Part shown: positions 1-7,988 of the stretch, piece by piece | Layout: each line of letters starts with the position of its first letter | Position numbering within the stretch: the stretch's first letter is position 1 | Origin: Sporosarcina gallistercoris | GTDB lineage: Bacteria; Bacillota; Bacilli; Bacillales_A; Planococcaceae | Direction of reading: 5' to 3' | DNA length: 64,000 bases | Assembly: GCF_014836415.1 (NCBI RefSeq) | Contig: NZ_JACSQY010000008.1 | Location: forward strand, 1 to 64,000 | Position numbers and translations under genes: made by a program | Notes under the pieces: generated by a model | What the model was told of the DNA's origin: nothing | What the model saw: only the letters and a program-made list of their open reading frames with translations | Database searches by the model: none

Positions 1-120
1 TTCGTACTGGCATCATTTAAGATGTCTATCAGATCCGTTAAGATCTGTTGTGTTTGTTCCGCCGGCAGAACCGGTTTCCCAAACGATATTTCGTTGACAT
101 TTTGCTGTTCAGTTTTCAAG
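1..120 (-). promoter_or_regulatory. rRNA operon leader (16S gene presumably beyond left edge)
   Basis: Read on the minus strand, this stretch carries TTGAAAACTGAACAGC, the boxA-like antitermination sequence that precedes 16S (and 23S) genes in Bacillales. A short stem, CAGATC-N6-GATCTG, follows (about 29-46), as in precursor rRNA processing leaders. No 16S sequence is present in the window, so the rRNA gene itself is inferred to start just left of base 1. The tandem promoters at 171-199 and 266-295 support this reading. Confidence 0.55.
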
Positions 121-170
121 GTTCATAGTGTTAATGTTATTCACTGCGCTGTTGTTTCAGCAACTTTTAC

Positions 171-199
171 ATCATAACATGGTGTAATCATCGTGTCAA
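171..199 (-). promoter_or_regulatory. sigma-A promoter, P2-like, of the leftward rRNA operon
   Basis: On the minus strand, TTGACA (194-199) and TATGAT (171-176) are separated by exactly 17 bases. This is the best sigma-A match near the left edge. It lies about 45 bases upstream of the boxA-like leader, as the proximal P2 promoter of Bacillus rrn operons does. Confidence 0.65.
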
Positions 200-265
200 C
201 AACTATTTTGAAAAAGTATTACTTGCCTTTGAAACCGATTAAACGTGTTCCGAAGGACAAGTAAT

Positions 266-295
266 AATATACATCATATAGCATCTAGTTTGCAA
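266..295 (-). promoter_or_regulatory. sigma-A promoter, P1-like, of the leftward rRNA operon
   Basis: On the minus strand, TTGCAA (290-295) and TATATT (266-271) have an 18-base spacer. It lies 95 bases upstream of the stronger promoter at 171-199, the usual spacing of tandem P1/P2 rrn promoters. Its -35 side abuts the end of the EamA gene, which reads the same way, so readthrough is possible. Confidence 0.45.
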
Positions 296-308
296 GCCTT
301 TTTTAAAA

Positions 309-1193
309 TTAAACCGGATTTTTTTTTCGGCCATCGATGACAAACAGCAAAATCCCCAGTAATACAACGATTCCCCCAATGATTTGTGCTATTGATAAAC
401 TTTCATTGAAGATGTAATACGCTAAGATCGACGCGCCTACAGGTTCAAAAAGAATCGCAATAGAAATCGCATTTGTACTCACCCATCGAATCGCCCAGTT
501 AAATAAAGTATGTCCCAGTAGGTTCGGGATGAGCGCTAAAAGTACAAACCACATCCAATCGGATTGCGAATGAGGACCGAAGGATTCCCCTTTTATTAAT
601 ACATAGAAGAAAAGAGTAATTGTACTGATTGAGTAAACTACAAACGTATACGTGATAAGAGACAACCTTTGCCGGACGTCCTGGCCGAATAAGAGATAAG
701 CTGTAATTAACGCACAACCGATCAGTGCAAGGATATCACCGAAAAACGCAGTTCCTCCGAGTTGAAAATCACCAAAACTAATAATCACGCTGCCGGTTAT
801 CGCAATAACTGCAGACATGATTGTTTTGAAAGACAATTTTTCTTTAAAGAAAAAGTAAGTTCCCGCGAACGCGAAAATTGGTTGAAGTGTGACTAAAACT
901 GTAGAACTTGCCACAGATGTATAATTAAGCGATTCAAACCAAAAGATGAAGTGGAACGCTAAAAACACCCCTGCAAGAGTTGAAAATATCCAATCCCTCT
1001 TTTTCAGCACAGTTATTTCTTTTCTGTATTTCAATAAGAATATCGGCAGCATGAGGAGAACCGAGAAAAACATTCTGTAAAAAGCAGTAACCCCTGCTTC
1101 GGCCGATACTAGTTTCACAAAAATGGCCGATAAAGCAACCGATATAACCCCTATAATGATAGGAATGGCTGGATGTATAGCTGGTTTGTTCAT
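309..1193 (-). CDS. EamA/DMT-family transporter
   Basis: This is a 294-residue integral membrane protein of the drug/metabolite transporter superfamily, probably an exporter of amino acids or small metabolites in the cell membrane. About ten hydrophobic segments form two tandem EamA repeats (roughly residues 10-140 and 150-285). The C-terminus ends in a short basic cytoplasmic tail (GRKKNPV). Length is normal for the family. The ATG start has a GAAGGAAAG ribosome site 13 bases upstream. It stands alone and is transcribed toward the rRNA-like promoters. The substrate cannot be read from the sequence. Confidence 0.85.
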   Translation of the reverse strand: MNKPAIHPAIPIIIGVISVALSAIFVKLVSAEAGVTAFYRMFFSVLLMLPIFLLKYRKEITVLKKRDWIFSTLAGVFLAFHFIFWFESLNYTSVASSTVLVTLQPIFAFAGTYFFFKEKLSFKTIMSAVIAITGSVIISFGDFQLGGTAFFGDILALIGCALITAYLLFGQDVRQRLSLITYTFVVYSISTITLFFYVLIKGESFGPHSQSDWMWFVLLALIPNLLGHTLFNWAIRWVSTNAISIAILFEPVGASILAYYIFNESLSIAQIIGGIVVLLGILLFVIDGRKKNPV

Positions 1194-1384
1194 GAATACA
1201 CATCACTTTCCTTCTATTGATGATTACAATAGTATGTTTTTGGATATAGCATATAGTATATCAGACATTTTCGTTCTAAAAATTATGCATTTTAATCTTA
1301 CTGATAAATTTGTAGCTAATCGATAACAAATTAAGGTAAAATCAAACGACTCACCCATTCTCATTTTAAAAGGAGCACACATTC

Positions 1385-2383
1385 ATGACCAATTGGGTTC
1401 AACTTCTAAAAAACGGTAACAAACCGGCACTTTTAGCTGCTATCGTCAACGTCATTATTGCCGGTCTAAAAGCAGGAGCTTTCTTTCTAACAGGTAACGT
1501 TGCCATGTTCGCTGAAATGATGCACTCAATCGGGGATGCCGCTAACCAACTGTTTGTTTATGTTGGTTCTGCCCTTTCCAAAAAGGCCCCGACACCTAAA
1601 TATCCAAATGGATTTGGTAGAATTGTTAATCTTGTCTGCCTTGGAGCAGTTTTAATCGTAGCCATCCTTTCTTATGAAACCATAGTTGGAGGAATTCATC
1701 ACATCCTTCATCCTTCAGAAAGTGGAGGCTTGTGGATTAACCTCGGAGTTCTTGGAATCGGGATTGCATTAGAGTCTTTCGTTCTCTATAAAGCATCCAA
1801 AGAAGTCTTTCACGATGCAGGTATAGAACATATGGGATTATCATCATTCCCTAAAAGCTTCGCCCATCTCAAAAAGGCAAAACCTCCGACAAAATTAGTG
1901 TTCATGGAAGACTTGGTTGCTACTAGCGGCGGAATAATCGCGTTTGTTGCTGTCTTACTTGCTCATTTCTTCGGATGGTTCGCTGCAGAAGGAGTCGCTT
2001 CCATCATTATCGGGGTGATGATGTTTTATGTAGTAGGTAAAGTCTTCCTCGAAAATGCCCGGGGAGCAATCGGTGAAACCGATGAAGAAATGCTTGCACA
2101 TATTTCACACTTACTTGCAGAAGACCCTGACATTGTCGATATCCAGCGAGTCGAGGTTGTGAAAGAAGGCGAATATCTACATGTGGAAATCGTTGCCGAA
2201 GTCGCCACTTCGAATACGGTTGAATATGTACTGAAAGTTAAAGATCGTCTACTAATGACTATTCTGAATCAGAAAGGCATTCAAGATGTCATCATTTCGT
2301 TAGTGGGTGATGATGGAGTTGAGTCCTGGACTGGAACAAATAGCTCAAAACTCATCGAAAACCGAAATAAGCTCCCTGAATAA
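1385..2383 (+). CDS. Cation diffusion facilitator (CDF) family transporter
   Basis: This 332-residue membrane protein of the CDF family (COG0053-like) probably exchanges protons for divalent cations such as Zn, Mn or Fe across the cell membrane. The transmembrane-2 metal motif HSIGD (H47, D51) is present. The matching segment in transmembrane 5 reads EDLVATSG (E175-D176) instead of the classic HxxxD, which resembles the SLC30A9/ZnT9-like subgroup. The C-terminal cytoplasmic domain (about 225-310) is the usual CDF alpha-beta fold. AAAAGGAG precedes the ATG. A strong bidirectional hairpin follows the stop. Metal specificity is unknown. Confidence 0.85.
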   Translation: MTNWVQLLKNGNKPALLAAIVNVIIAGLKAGAFFLTGNVAMFAEMMHSIGDAANQLFVYVGSALSKKAPTPKYPNGFGRIVNLVCLGAVLIVAILSYETIVGGIHHILHPSESGGLWINLGVLGIGIALESFVLYKASKEVFHDAGIEHMGLSSFPKSFAHLKKAKPPTKLVFMEDLVATSGGIIAFVAVLLAHFFGWFAAEGVASIIIGVMMFYVVGKVFLENARGAIGETDEEMLAHISHLLAEDPDIVDIQRVEVVKEGEYLHVEIVAEVATSNTVEYVLKVKDRLLMTILNQKGIQDVIISLVGDDGVESWTGTNSSKLIENRNKLPE

Positions 2384-2384
2384 C

Positions 2385-2426
2385 AAAAACGCGAGTCAAC
2401 TTTAATAACAGTTGACTCGCGTTTTT
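2385..2426. terminator. Bidirectional intrinsic terminator
   Basis: A 17-base perfect inverted repeat (AAAAACGCGAGTCAACT and its complement) with an 8-base loop lies between the converging CDF and alcohol dehydrogenase genes. Each arm ends in a run of A/T, so it can stop transcription on both strands. Confidence 0.9.
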
Positions 2427-2430
2427 ATGA

Positions 2431-3594
2431 TTACAATGAATTGGTCAAAATTTGGACGACATCATTCTTATCCAGCTTCGCGAAGTTCCCTACAGGCCCT
2501 CTCGAAGCAGCTTTCTCTGCCATCAATTCGATTTTCGATGCATCAATATCGTAATGTGTAAGTTTCCGTGGCGCACCGATTGAAGACCAGAATTCCTCCA
2601 GTTTACTGATTCCTTCTAAAGCAGTCTCTTCATCTGACTTACCAGTCGGGTCAACGCCAAATGCTTTCACAGCTAATTGAGCATACCGTTGTGGGTTCAA
2701 ATGCATGGTATACCGCATCCACTCTGGGAATAGGATAGAGAGGCCGCCTGCATGAGGGATATCATACACAGCCGATACTGCGTGCTCGATCTCATGAGTA
2801 CCCCAGTCACCATTGTAACCCATGCGCAGGAAGCCATTCAGTCCCCAAACACCTGCAAGCATCATTGTCGCCCTTAAGTCATAATCATTTGGATGGTCAA
2901 CGACTTGGGCCCCCGTAGCAATCAATGTACGGAGAGCACTCTCACACATTTCGTCCTGGAAAGGTGTATTGGAAGACTCGTTGAAGTATTCCTCAAATAT
3001 GTGGGACATCGTATCTACAATTCCGTTCACCGTCTGGTCACGAGGTACCGACATCGTATAAGCAGGATCTAAAATCGAGAATTTAGGATAATTAAACGGC
3101 GTTCCCCATCCATACTTTTCTTGTGTTTCTTCATTAGTAATGACGGAACCTGCGTTCATTTCAGAACTAGTCGCAGACAACGTCAATACTGTGCCGAATG
3201 GAAGGGCATCCTGGGGAACCGCTTTACGGACAACAAAGTCCCATGGGTTGCCATCATATTTAGCAGCACAAGCGATTAACTTCGTACAGTCAATGACAGA
3301 CCCTCCGCCGACAGCTACAATTACGTCAATGTTTTCACGTTTACATAGTTCTGCCGCCGCAATGGCAGTCGAGAGTCTAGGGTTAGGCTCAACTCCACCA
3401 AATTCATGTACGTCGAGTTCCCCTTCTTTCAATACGCTCATCACATCGTCATATACACCGTTCTTTTTTATACTTCCTCCACCGTAAACGACAAGGACAT
3501 TATTTCCATACTTTTTAAGTTCCTCGGCTAAATTCGAAACTTGCCCTTTACCAAATAACAATTTTACTGGATTTTGAAATACGAATTTATCCAC
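2431..3594 (-). CDS. yugJ: Iron-containing alcohol dehydrogenase (butanol dehydrogenase type)
   Basis: This 387-residue NAD(P)H-dependent group III alcohol dehydrogenase of the BDH/YugJ/YqhD type reduces aldehydes to alcohols in the cytoplasm. The nucleotide-binding GGGSVID lies at 97-102. The metal ligands D194, H198, H267 and H281 are all visible and sit at the numbering known for the YqhD/BDH family. Length is normal. The start is GTG with AGGAGG nine bases upstream. The symbol follows the yugJ locus of B. subtilis, which also lies near yugI. The physiological substrate is not predictable. Confidence 0.85.
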   Translation of the reverse strand: MDKFVFQNPVKLLFGKGQVSNLAEELKKYGNNVLVVYGGGSIKKNGVYDDVMSVLKEGELDVHEFGGVEPNPRLSTAIAAAELCKRENIDVIVAVGGGSVIDCTKLIACAAKYDGNPWDFVVRKAVPQDALPFGTVLTLSATSSEMNAGSVITNEETQEKYGWGTPFNYPKFSILDPAYTMSVPRDQTVNGIVDTMSHIFEEYFNESSNTPFQDEMCESALRTLIATGAQVVDHPNDYDLRATMMLAGVWGLNGFLRMGYNGDWGTHEIEHAVSAVYDIPHAGGLSILFPEWMRYTMHLNPQRYAQLAVKAFGVDPTGKSDEETALEGISKLEEFWSSIGAPRKLTHYDIDASKIELMAEKAASRGPVGNFAKLDKNDVVQILTNSL

Positions 3595-3620
3595 GATTAT
3601 CGCCTCCTCAGACTATTTCT

Positions 3621-3649
3621 ATTATGTTTTACGAATCTTTGCGATGCAA
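3621..3649 (-). promoter_or_regulatory. sigma-A promoter of the alcohol dehydrogenase gene
   Basis: Minus strand TTGCAT (3644-3649), a 17-base spacer and CATAAT (3621-3626) lie 27 bases upstream of the GTG start. The -10 is good and the -35 moderate. Confidence 0.5.
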
Positions 3650-3673
3650 CTGTTCTGCCCGAAAGCTGGAAAT

Positions 3674-3706
3674 GAAAAAGAGCACCCCTTGAATAGGAGT
3701 GCTCTT
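3674..3706 (-). terminator. Terminator of the rocA-rocD-gudB operon
   Basis: Minus strand stem AAGAGCAC ... GTGCTCTT followed by a TTTTTC tract, just after the glutamate dehydrogenase stop codon. Confidence 0.8.
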
Positions 3707-3714
3707 GATAGATG

Positions 3715-4959
3715 TTAAGCCCATCCACGGAAACGTGATGCTTCCGCTGTTTTACGAATACCGATCATATACGCTGCAAGGCGCATGTCAATACCTCGTG
3801 TAGTTGCCTGCGAATAAACATTCTCAAACGCAGTAACCATTTTAAGAGTCATTTTTTCACGAACTTCTTCTTCAGTCCAGTAGTAACCCATGTTGTTCTG
3901 AACCCATTCAAAGTAAGAAACGGTGACGCCGCCTGCACTAGCAAGCACGTCAGGAACAAGTAAGACTCCACGTTCTGAAAGAATTTTCGTAGCTTCACTT
4001 GTTGTCGGGCCGTTTGCTGCTTCGACAACAATGGACGCTTTGATGTTATGTGCATTGTGTTCCGTGATTTGGTTCTCGATTGCTGCAGGTACGAGGATAT
4101 CACAATCCAATTCCAGCAGCTCTTCGTTCGTCAATGTATTTTCGAACAATGTAGTTACAGTTCCGAAACTATCACGACGATCGAGCAAGTAATCGATGTC
4201 CAAGCCGTCCGGATCATGCAAAGCACCATAAGCATCAGAAATTCCGATTACTTTAGCGCCTGCGTCATGTAAGAATTTAGAAAGGAAGCTACCCGCGTTA
4301 CCAAAACCTTGGATAACAATACGAGCACCTTTCATATCGATACCACGACGTTTAGCTGCTTCGTTAATAATAATCGTTACACCTTCAGCAGTCGCACGGT
4401 CACGACCTTGTGAACCACCGAGAACAATAGGTTTTCCTGTTATGAATCCTGGTGAGTTGAACTCATCAATTCTGCTGTATTCGTCCATCATCCACGCCAT
4501 AATCTGTGAGTTTGTGAAAACATCCGGTGCTGGAATGTCTTTAGTTGGTCCCATAACTTGGGACAACGCGCGGACATAACCACGGCTAAGACGTTCTAAT
4601 TCATCCATAGACATTTCACGGGGATCACAAATGATGCCGCCTTTACCGCCGCCGTATGGTAGGTCTACAATACCAGCTTTAAGTGTCATCCACATAGAAA
4701 GTGCACGCACTTCATCCAAAGTAACATCCGGGTGGAAGCGTACTCCACCTTTTGTTGGTCCAACAGCGTCGTTGTGCTGGCCGCGGAATCCAGTGAAGAC
4801 TTTCACTTTTCCATCGTCCATCTTAATCGGGATACGTACTTCCGTCATGCGCATTGGTTCTTTCAGAAGTTCATACATTCCTTCATCGTAGCCCAGCTTG
4901 TCAAGTGCTTCTTTAATAACAACTTGTGTCGATGTGAACAGATTCAGGTTTTCAGTCAT
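3715..4959 (-). CDS. gudB: NAD-specific glutamate dehydrogenase
   Basis: This 414-residue enzyme oxidatively deaminates glutamate to 2-oxoglutarate in the cytoplasm, the last step of arginine, ornithine and proline breakdown. It shows the dehydrogenase N-domain with GPTKGG (K70), the catalytic-lysine motif PYGGGKGG (K106) and a Rossmann GFGNAGS motif. The frame is open to 5004, but the ATG at 4959 is preferred because AGAGG lies 12 bases upstream, it gives the family length, and the earlier ATG has no ribosome site. It follows rocD closely with no terminator between, so it is the third gene of the cassette. RocG and GudB cannot be told apart here. Confidence 0.88.
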   Translation of the reverse strand: MTENLNLFTSTQVVIKEALDKLGYDEGMYELLKEPMRMTEVRIPIKMDDGKVKVFTGFRGQHNDAVGPTKGGVRFHPDVTLDEVRALSMWMTLKAGIVDLPYGGGKGGIICDPREMSMDELERLSRGYVRALSQVMGPTKDIPAPDVFTNSQIMAWMMDEYSRIDEFNSPGFITGKPIVLGGSQGRDRATAEGVTIIINEAAKRRGIDMKGARIVIQGFGNAGSFLSKFLHDAGAKVIGISDAYGALHDPDGLDIDYLLDRRDSFGTVTTLFENTLTNEELLELDCDILVPAAIENQITEHNAHNIKASIVVEAANGPTTSEATKILSERGVLLVPDVLASAGGVTVSYFEWVQNNMGYYWTEEEVREKMTLKMVTAFENVYSQATTRGIDMRLAAYMIGIRKTAEASRFRGWA

Positions 4960-5039
4960 TGTAATGGCTCGCCTCTTTGTTTCATAATGTTTTTCCTTAC
5001 TCATAGTATCATATTGACCATCGTAATTGGAAAGAATTT

Positions 5040-6233
5040 TTAGTTAGTGAATACGCTTTTGATTTTTTCAAGTGCCCAATCAAGTTCTTCTTTAGTAATA
5101 ACCAATGGTGGTGCAAAACGGATTACCGTATCATGTGTTTCTTTACAAAGAAGTCCAAGCTCCTTAAGCTTTTCACAATAAGGACGAGCCTCTACAGTCA
5201 ACTCCATTCCGATGAACAAACCGCGTCCGCGTACTTCGGTAATGACGTCATTTTCAATCTTTTGAAGCTCTTCTTTGAAGTAGTTACCGAGTTCAAGAGA
5301 TTTGTCTGCAAGTTTTTCGTTTTCAAGTACTTCCAAAGATGCAATTGAGACAGCACAAGCCATTGGGTTTCCGCCAAAAGTGGATCCATGTGAACCTGGG
5401 TTAAATACTTCAAGCACTTCTTTGTCAGCTACGACACATGAGATCGGGAATACCCCGCCACCAAGTGCTTTACCGAGAATATACATATCCGGGTTAATGT
5501 CTTCCCACTCACATGCGAACATTTTACCAGTACGGCAAAGACCCGCTTGGATTTCGTCTGCAATGAAAAGGACGTTATTTTCTTTACACAATTCACGTGC
5601 TTTTTTCAAGTAGCCTGCCGGCGGGATGATAATTCCAGCTTCGCCTTGAATCGGCTCGATGATGAATGCAGCTGTATTTGGTGTGATTGCTTTCTCCAAC
5701 GCATCAATGTCACCATAAGGAACAAGTTTGATACCTGGAAGCAATGGACCGAATCCGCGCTTATATTCAGGGTCTGAAGATAGGGATACTGCGCCCATCG
5801 TACGTCCGTGGAAGTTTCCTTCACAGCCGATGATTTCAGCTTTATTGTCTTCAACGCCTTTAACATCGTATGCCCAGCGACGTGCAGCTTTGATTGCTGT
5901 TTCTACGGCTTCAGCACCTGTGTTCATCGGTAACGCCATTTCTTTACCAGATAGTTCAGTAATTTTTTGATACCAAGGACCCAACTGATCGCTATGGAAT
6001 GCACGTGAAGTTAGAGTAACTTTGTCTGCCTGATCTTTAAGTGCTTGAATGATTTTAGGATGACGGTGTCCTTGGTTCACTGCAGAATATGCTGAGAGCA
6101 TATCCATATATTTGTTGCCTTCTGGATCTTTTACCCATACACCTTCTGCTTCTGAGATAACAATTGGTAGCGGGTGATAGTTTGGTGCACCATACTTATT
6201 AGTTTGTTCAATCACTTGTTGAGATACTGTCAT
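5040..6233 (-). CDS. rocD: Ornithine aminotransferase
   Basis: This 397-residue PLP-dependent class III aminotransferase converts ornithine and 2-oxoglutarate to glutamate-5-semialdehyde and glutamate. The PLP lysine lies in LGKALGGG, the cofactor aspartate region in FIADEIQAG, and [10 protein letters not shown] is the family signature. Length is standard for RocD. The ATG has a GAGGAGGGAA site. It sits between rocA and glutamate dehydrogenase, so all steps from ornithine to 2-oxoglutarate are encoded together. No arginase (rocF) or arginine permease is in this cassette. Confidence 0.93.
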   Translation of the reverse strand: MTVSQQVIEQTNKYGAPNYHPLPIVISEAEGVWVKDPEGNKYMDMLSAYSAVNQGHRHPKIIQALKDQADKVTLTSRAFHSDQLGPWYQKITELSGKEMALPMNTGAEAVETAIKAARRWAYDVKGVEDNKAEIIGCEGNFHGRTMGAVSLSSDPEYKRGFGPLLPGIKLVPYGDIDALEKAITPNTAAFIIEPIQGEAGIIIPPAGYLKKARELCKENNVLFIADEIQAGLCRTGKMFACEWEDINPDMYILGKALGGGVFPISCVVADKEVLEVFNPGSHGSTFGGNPMACAVSIASLEVLENEKLADKSLELGNYFKEELQKIENDVITEVRGRGLFIGMELTVEARPYCEKLKELGLLCKETHDTVIRFAPPLVITKEELDWALEKIKSVFTN

Positions 6234-6268
6234 TCGAATTCCCTCCTCGGTTAGGTATGTAGGTACAG

Positions 6269-6288
6269 CGCCTGTCTTTTGACAGGCG
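6269..6288 (-). other. Intercistronic hairpin between rocA and rocD
   Basis: A perfect 8-bp inverted repeat (CGCCTGTC-TTTT-GACAGGCG) lies in the 72-base gap between rocA and rocD. There is no following U-run on the minus strand, so it is more likely an mRNA stability or processing stem, or a weak attenuator, than a terminator. Confidence 0.6.
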
Positions 6289-6305
6289 ACTGCTTGAAGC
6301 TGGAC

Positions 6306-7850
6306 TTATAGCATTTCCGAAGTTGTTTTACCTTGCATGTGAAGTTGCAAGTAGTCCGGGCCGCCTGCTTTTGAATCAGTACCCGACATGTTGAATCCGC
6401 CAAACGGCTGGTATCCAACGATTGCGCCTGTGCAACCACGGTTGAAGTACAAGTTACCACAGTGGAAATCTTCGCGAGCTTGCTCGATGTGCTCACGGTT
6501 ATTTGTGATAACTGCACCTGTCAAACCATAATCCGTATCGTTTGCAATCTGAATTGCTTCTGTAAAGTCTTTCGCTTTTCCGATCGCTACGACTGGTCCG
6601 AAGATTTCTTCTTTCATGATGCGTGCATCAGCCGCCACGTCTGCAAATACAGTCGGTGCGATGAAGAATCCTGTTGAGCTGTCGCCTTCTCCTCCAGCAA
6701 TCAGACGGCCTTCTTCTTTCCCGATTTCAATGTAGCCCATGATTTTGTCGAATGCAGCCTGGTCAATTACCGGGCCAGCGAAGTTCGACTGTTCAACTGG
6801 GTTGCCGTAAGTCAATTCTTTTGTCAGTTCTTCAACGCGAGCGACTACTGTGTCATAGACATCTTCGTGAATAATTGCACGTGAACATGCTGAACATTTC
6901 TGTCCACTGAAGCCGAATGCGGATTTTACGATGGATTGAGCAGCTAGTTCCAGATCTGCTTCGCTATCGACAACGATCGTATCTTTACCGCCCATTTCAG
7001 CGATGACACGCTTCAACCAGATTTGGCCTTCGTTCACTTTTGAAGCACGTTCGAAAATGCGAGTACCGACTTCACGTGAACCTGTGAACGATACGAAACG
7101 CGTACGTGGGTGATCCACTAGGTAGTCACCGATTTCAGAACCTGAACCTGGCACATAGTTTACGACGCCTGCAGGCATTCCCGCTTCTTCAAGTACTTCC
7201 ATGAATTTGTAAGCGACTACTGGTGTTGTCGAAGCCGGCTTGAGTAGGACTGTATTTCCTGTTACAAGTGCAGCTACTGTTGTACCCGCCATGATCGCGA
7301 ACGCAAAGTTCCATGGAGAGATGACAACGCCAACACCTAAAGGAATGTAGTCAAAACGGTTGAATTCGCCTGGACGGCTTTCTACCGGCATACCGTCTTT
7401 CAATTTCAACATTTGACGAGCGTAGTATTCCAGGAAGTCGATTGCTTCAGCAGTATCTGCATCCGCTTCGTTCCATGGCTTACCAGCTTCTTTTGTCAAG
7501 AGTGCTGAGAATTCGTGCTTGCGGCGACGAACGATTGCTGCAGCTTTGAAAAGGATATCTGCGCGCATTGCTGGTTCAGTCTTTCTCCAAGTATTGAATG
7601 TTTCGTCTGCAACTTTCATCGCTTTTTCTGCAATATCTCTACTTGCCTTAGATACACGTCCGATAATTTCTTCTTTGTCAGCTGGATTGAAGGATACGAG
7701 CTTATCATCAGTCATGATACGCTCCCCGCCTACGATGAGGGGATAATCTTTACCCAAATATGCTTCCACGGTCTTAAGACCTTCCTGGAATGCTTTTTTA
7801 TTTTCTTCGATAGTGAAATCTGTGAATGGTTCGTGTTTGTACGGTATCAT
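6306..7850 (-). CDS. rocA: L-glutamate gamma-semialdehyde (1-pyrroline-5-carboxylate) dehydrogenase
   Basis: This 514-residue aldehyde dehydrogenase oxidises glutamate-5-semialdehyde/P5C to glutamate with NAD+. The catalytic glutamate lies in EMGGKD and the nucleophilic cysteine in [10 protein letters not shown]. Length and N-terminus ([12 protein letters not shown]) fit the RocA family. The ATG follows AAAGGAGG closely. It is the first gene of the minus-strand operon, divergent from the rocR-like regulator across a 138-bp gap with two similar palindromes. Induction by arginine, ornithine or proline is expected from the family and not shown by the sequence. Confidence 0.93.
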   Translation of the reverse strand: MIPYKHEPFTDFTIEENKKAFQEGLKTVEAYLGKDYPLIVGGERIMTDDKLVSFNPADKEEIIGRVSKASRDIAEKAMKVADETFNTWRKTEPAMRADILFKAAAIVRRRKHEFSALLTKEAGKPWNEADADTAEAIDFLEYYARQMLKLKDGMPVESRPGEFNRFDYIPLGVGVVISPWNFAFAIMAGTTVAALVTGNTVLLKPASTTPVVAYKFMEVLEEAGMPAGVVNYVPGSGSEIGDYLVDHPRTRFVSFTGSREVGTRIFERASKVNEGQIWLKRVIAEMGGKDTIVVDSEADLELAAQSIVKSAFGFSGQKCSACSRAIIHEDVYDTVVARVEELTKELTYGNPVEQSNFAGPVIDQAAFDKIMGYIEIGKEEGRLIAGGEGDSSTGFFIAPTVFADVAADARIMKEEIFGPVVAIGKAKDFTEAIQIANDTDYGLTGAVITNNREHIEQAREDFHCGNLYFNRGCTGAIVGYQPFGGFNMSGTDSKAGGPDYLQLHMQGKTTSEML

Positions 7851-7874
7851 GATAGTCCTCCTTTAAATAGGTCA

Positions 7875-7891
7875 TGCAAATAATATTTGCA
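7875..7891. promoter_or_regulatory. Candidate RocR-type operator 1
   Basis: TGCAAATAATATTTGCA is an 8-1-8 perfect palindrome between rocA and the rocR-like gene. It shares the TGCAA-N7-TTGCA pattern with a second copy 44 bp away (centre to centre). It lies only 24 bp before the rocA start codon, downstream of the candidate rocA promoter. Confidence 0.6.
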
Positions 7892-7914
7892 CTTCAATGT
7901 TAATTACACTTATA

Positions 7915-7943
7915 ATAATGCAAGATAATGTTGCACATTGCAA
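7915..7943 (-). promoter_or_regulatory. Candidate sigma-A promoter of rocA
   Basis: Minus strand TTGCAA (7938-7943), a 17-base spacer and CATTAT (7915-7920). Matches are modest. No GG-N10-GC sigma-54 pattern was found in the intergenic region, so a sigma-A promoter is the simpler reading. Operator 2 falls inside the spacer. Confidence 0.35.
7919..7935. promoter_or_regulatory. Candidate RocR-type operator 2
   Basis: TGCAAGATAATGTTGCA matches operator 1 in both half-sites (TGCAA-N7-TTGCA). A further overlapping inverted repeat, TTGCA-CAT-TGCAA, extends to 7943. It lies over the candidate rocA promoter. Confidence 0.6.
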
Positions 7944-7988
7944 GTGTTATTGTTTAAGCGAAGAAAAAAAGTTGGGCGGTGACGATCT

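Noticed and set aside
7851..7988. A sigma-54 (-12/-24) promoter for rocA
   Set aside because: The region has TTGCA segments that resemble a -12 element, but none has the GG dinucleotide at the right distance upstream.
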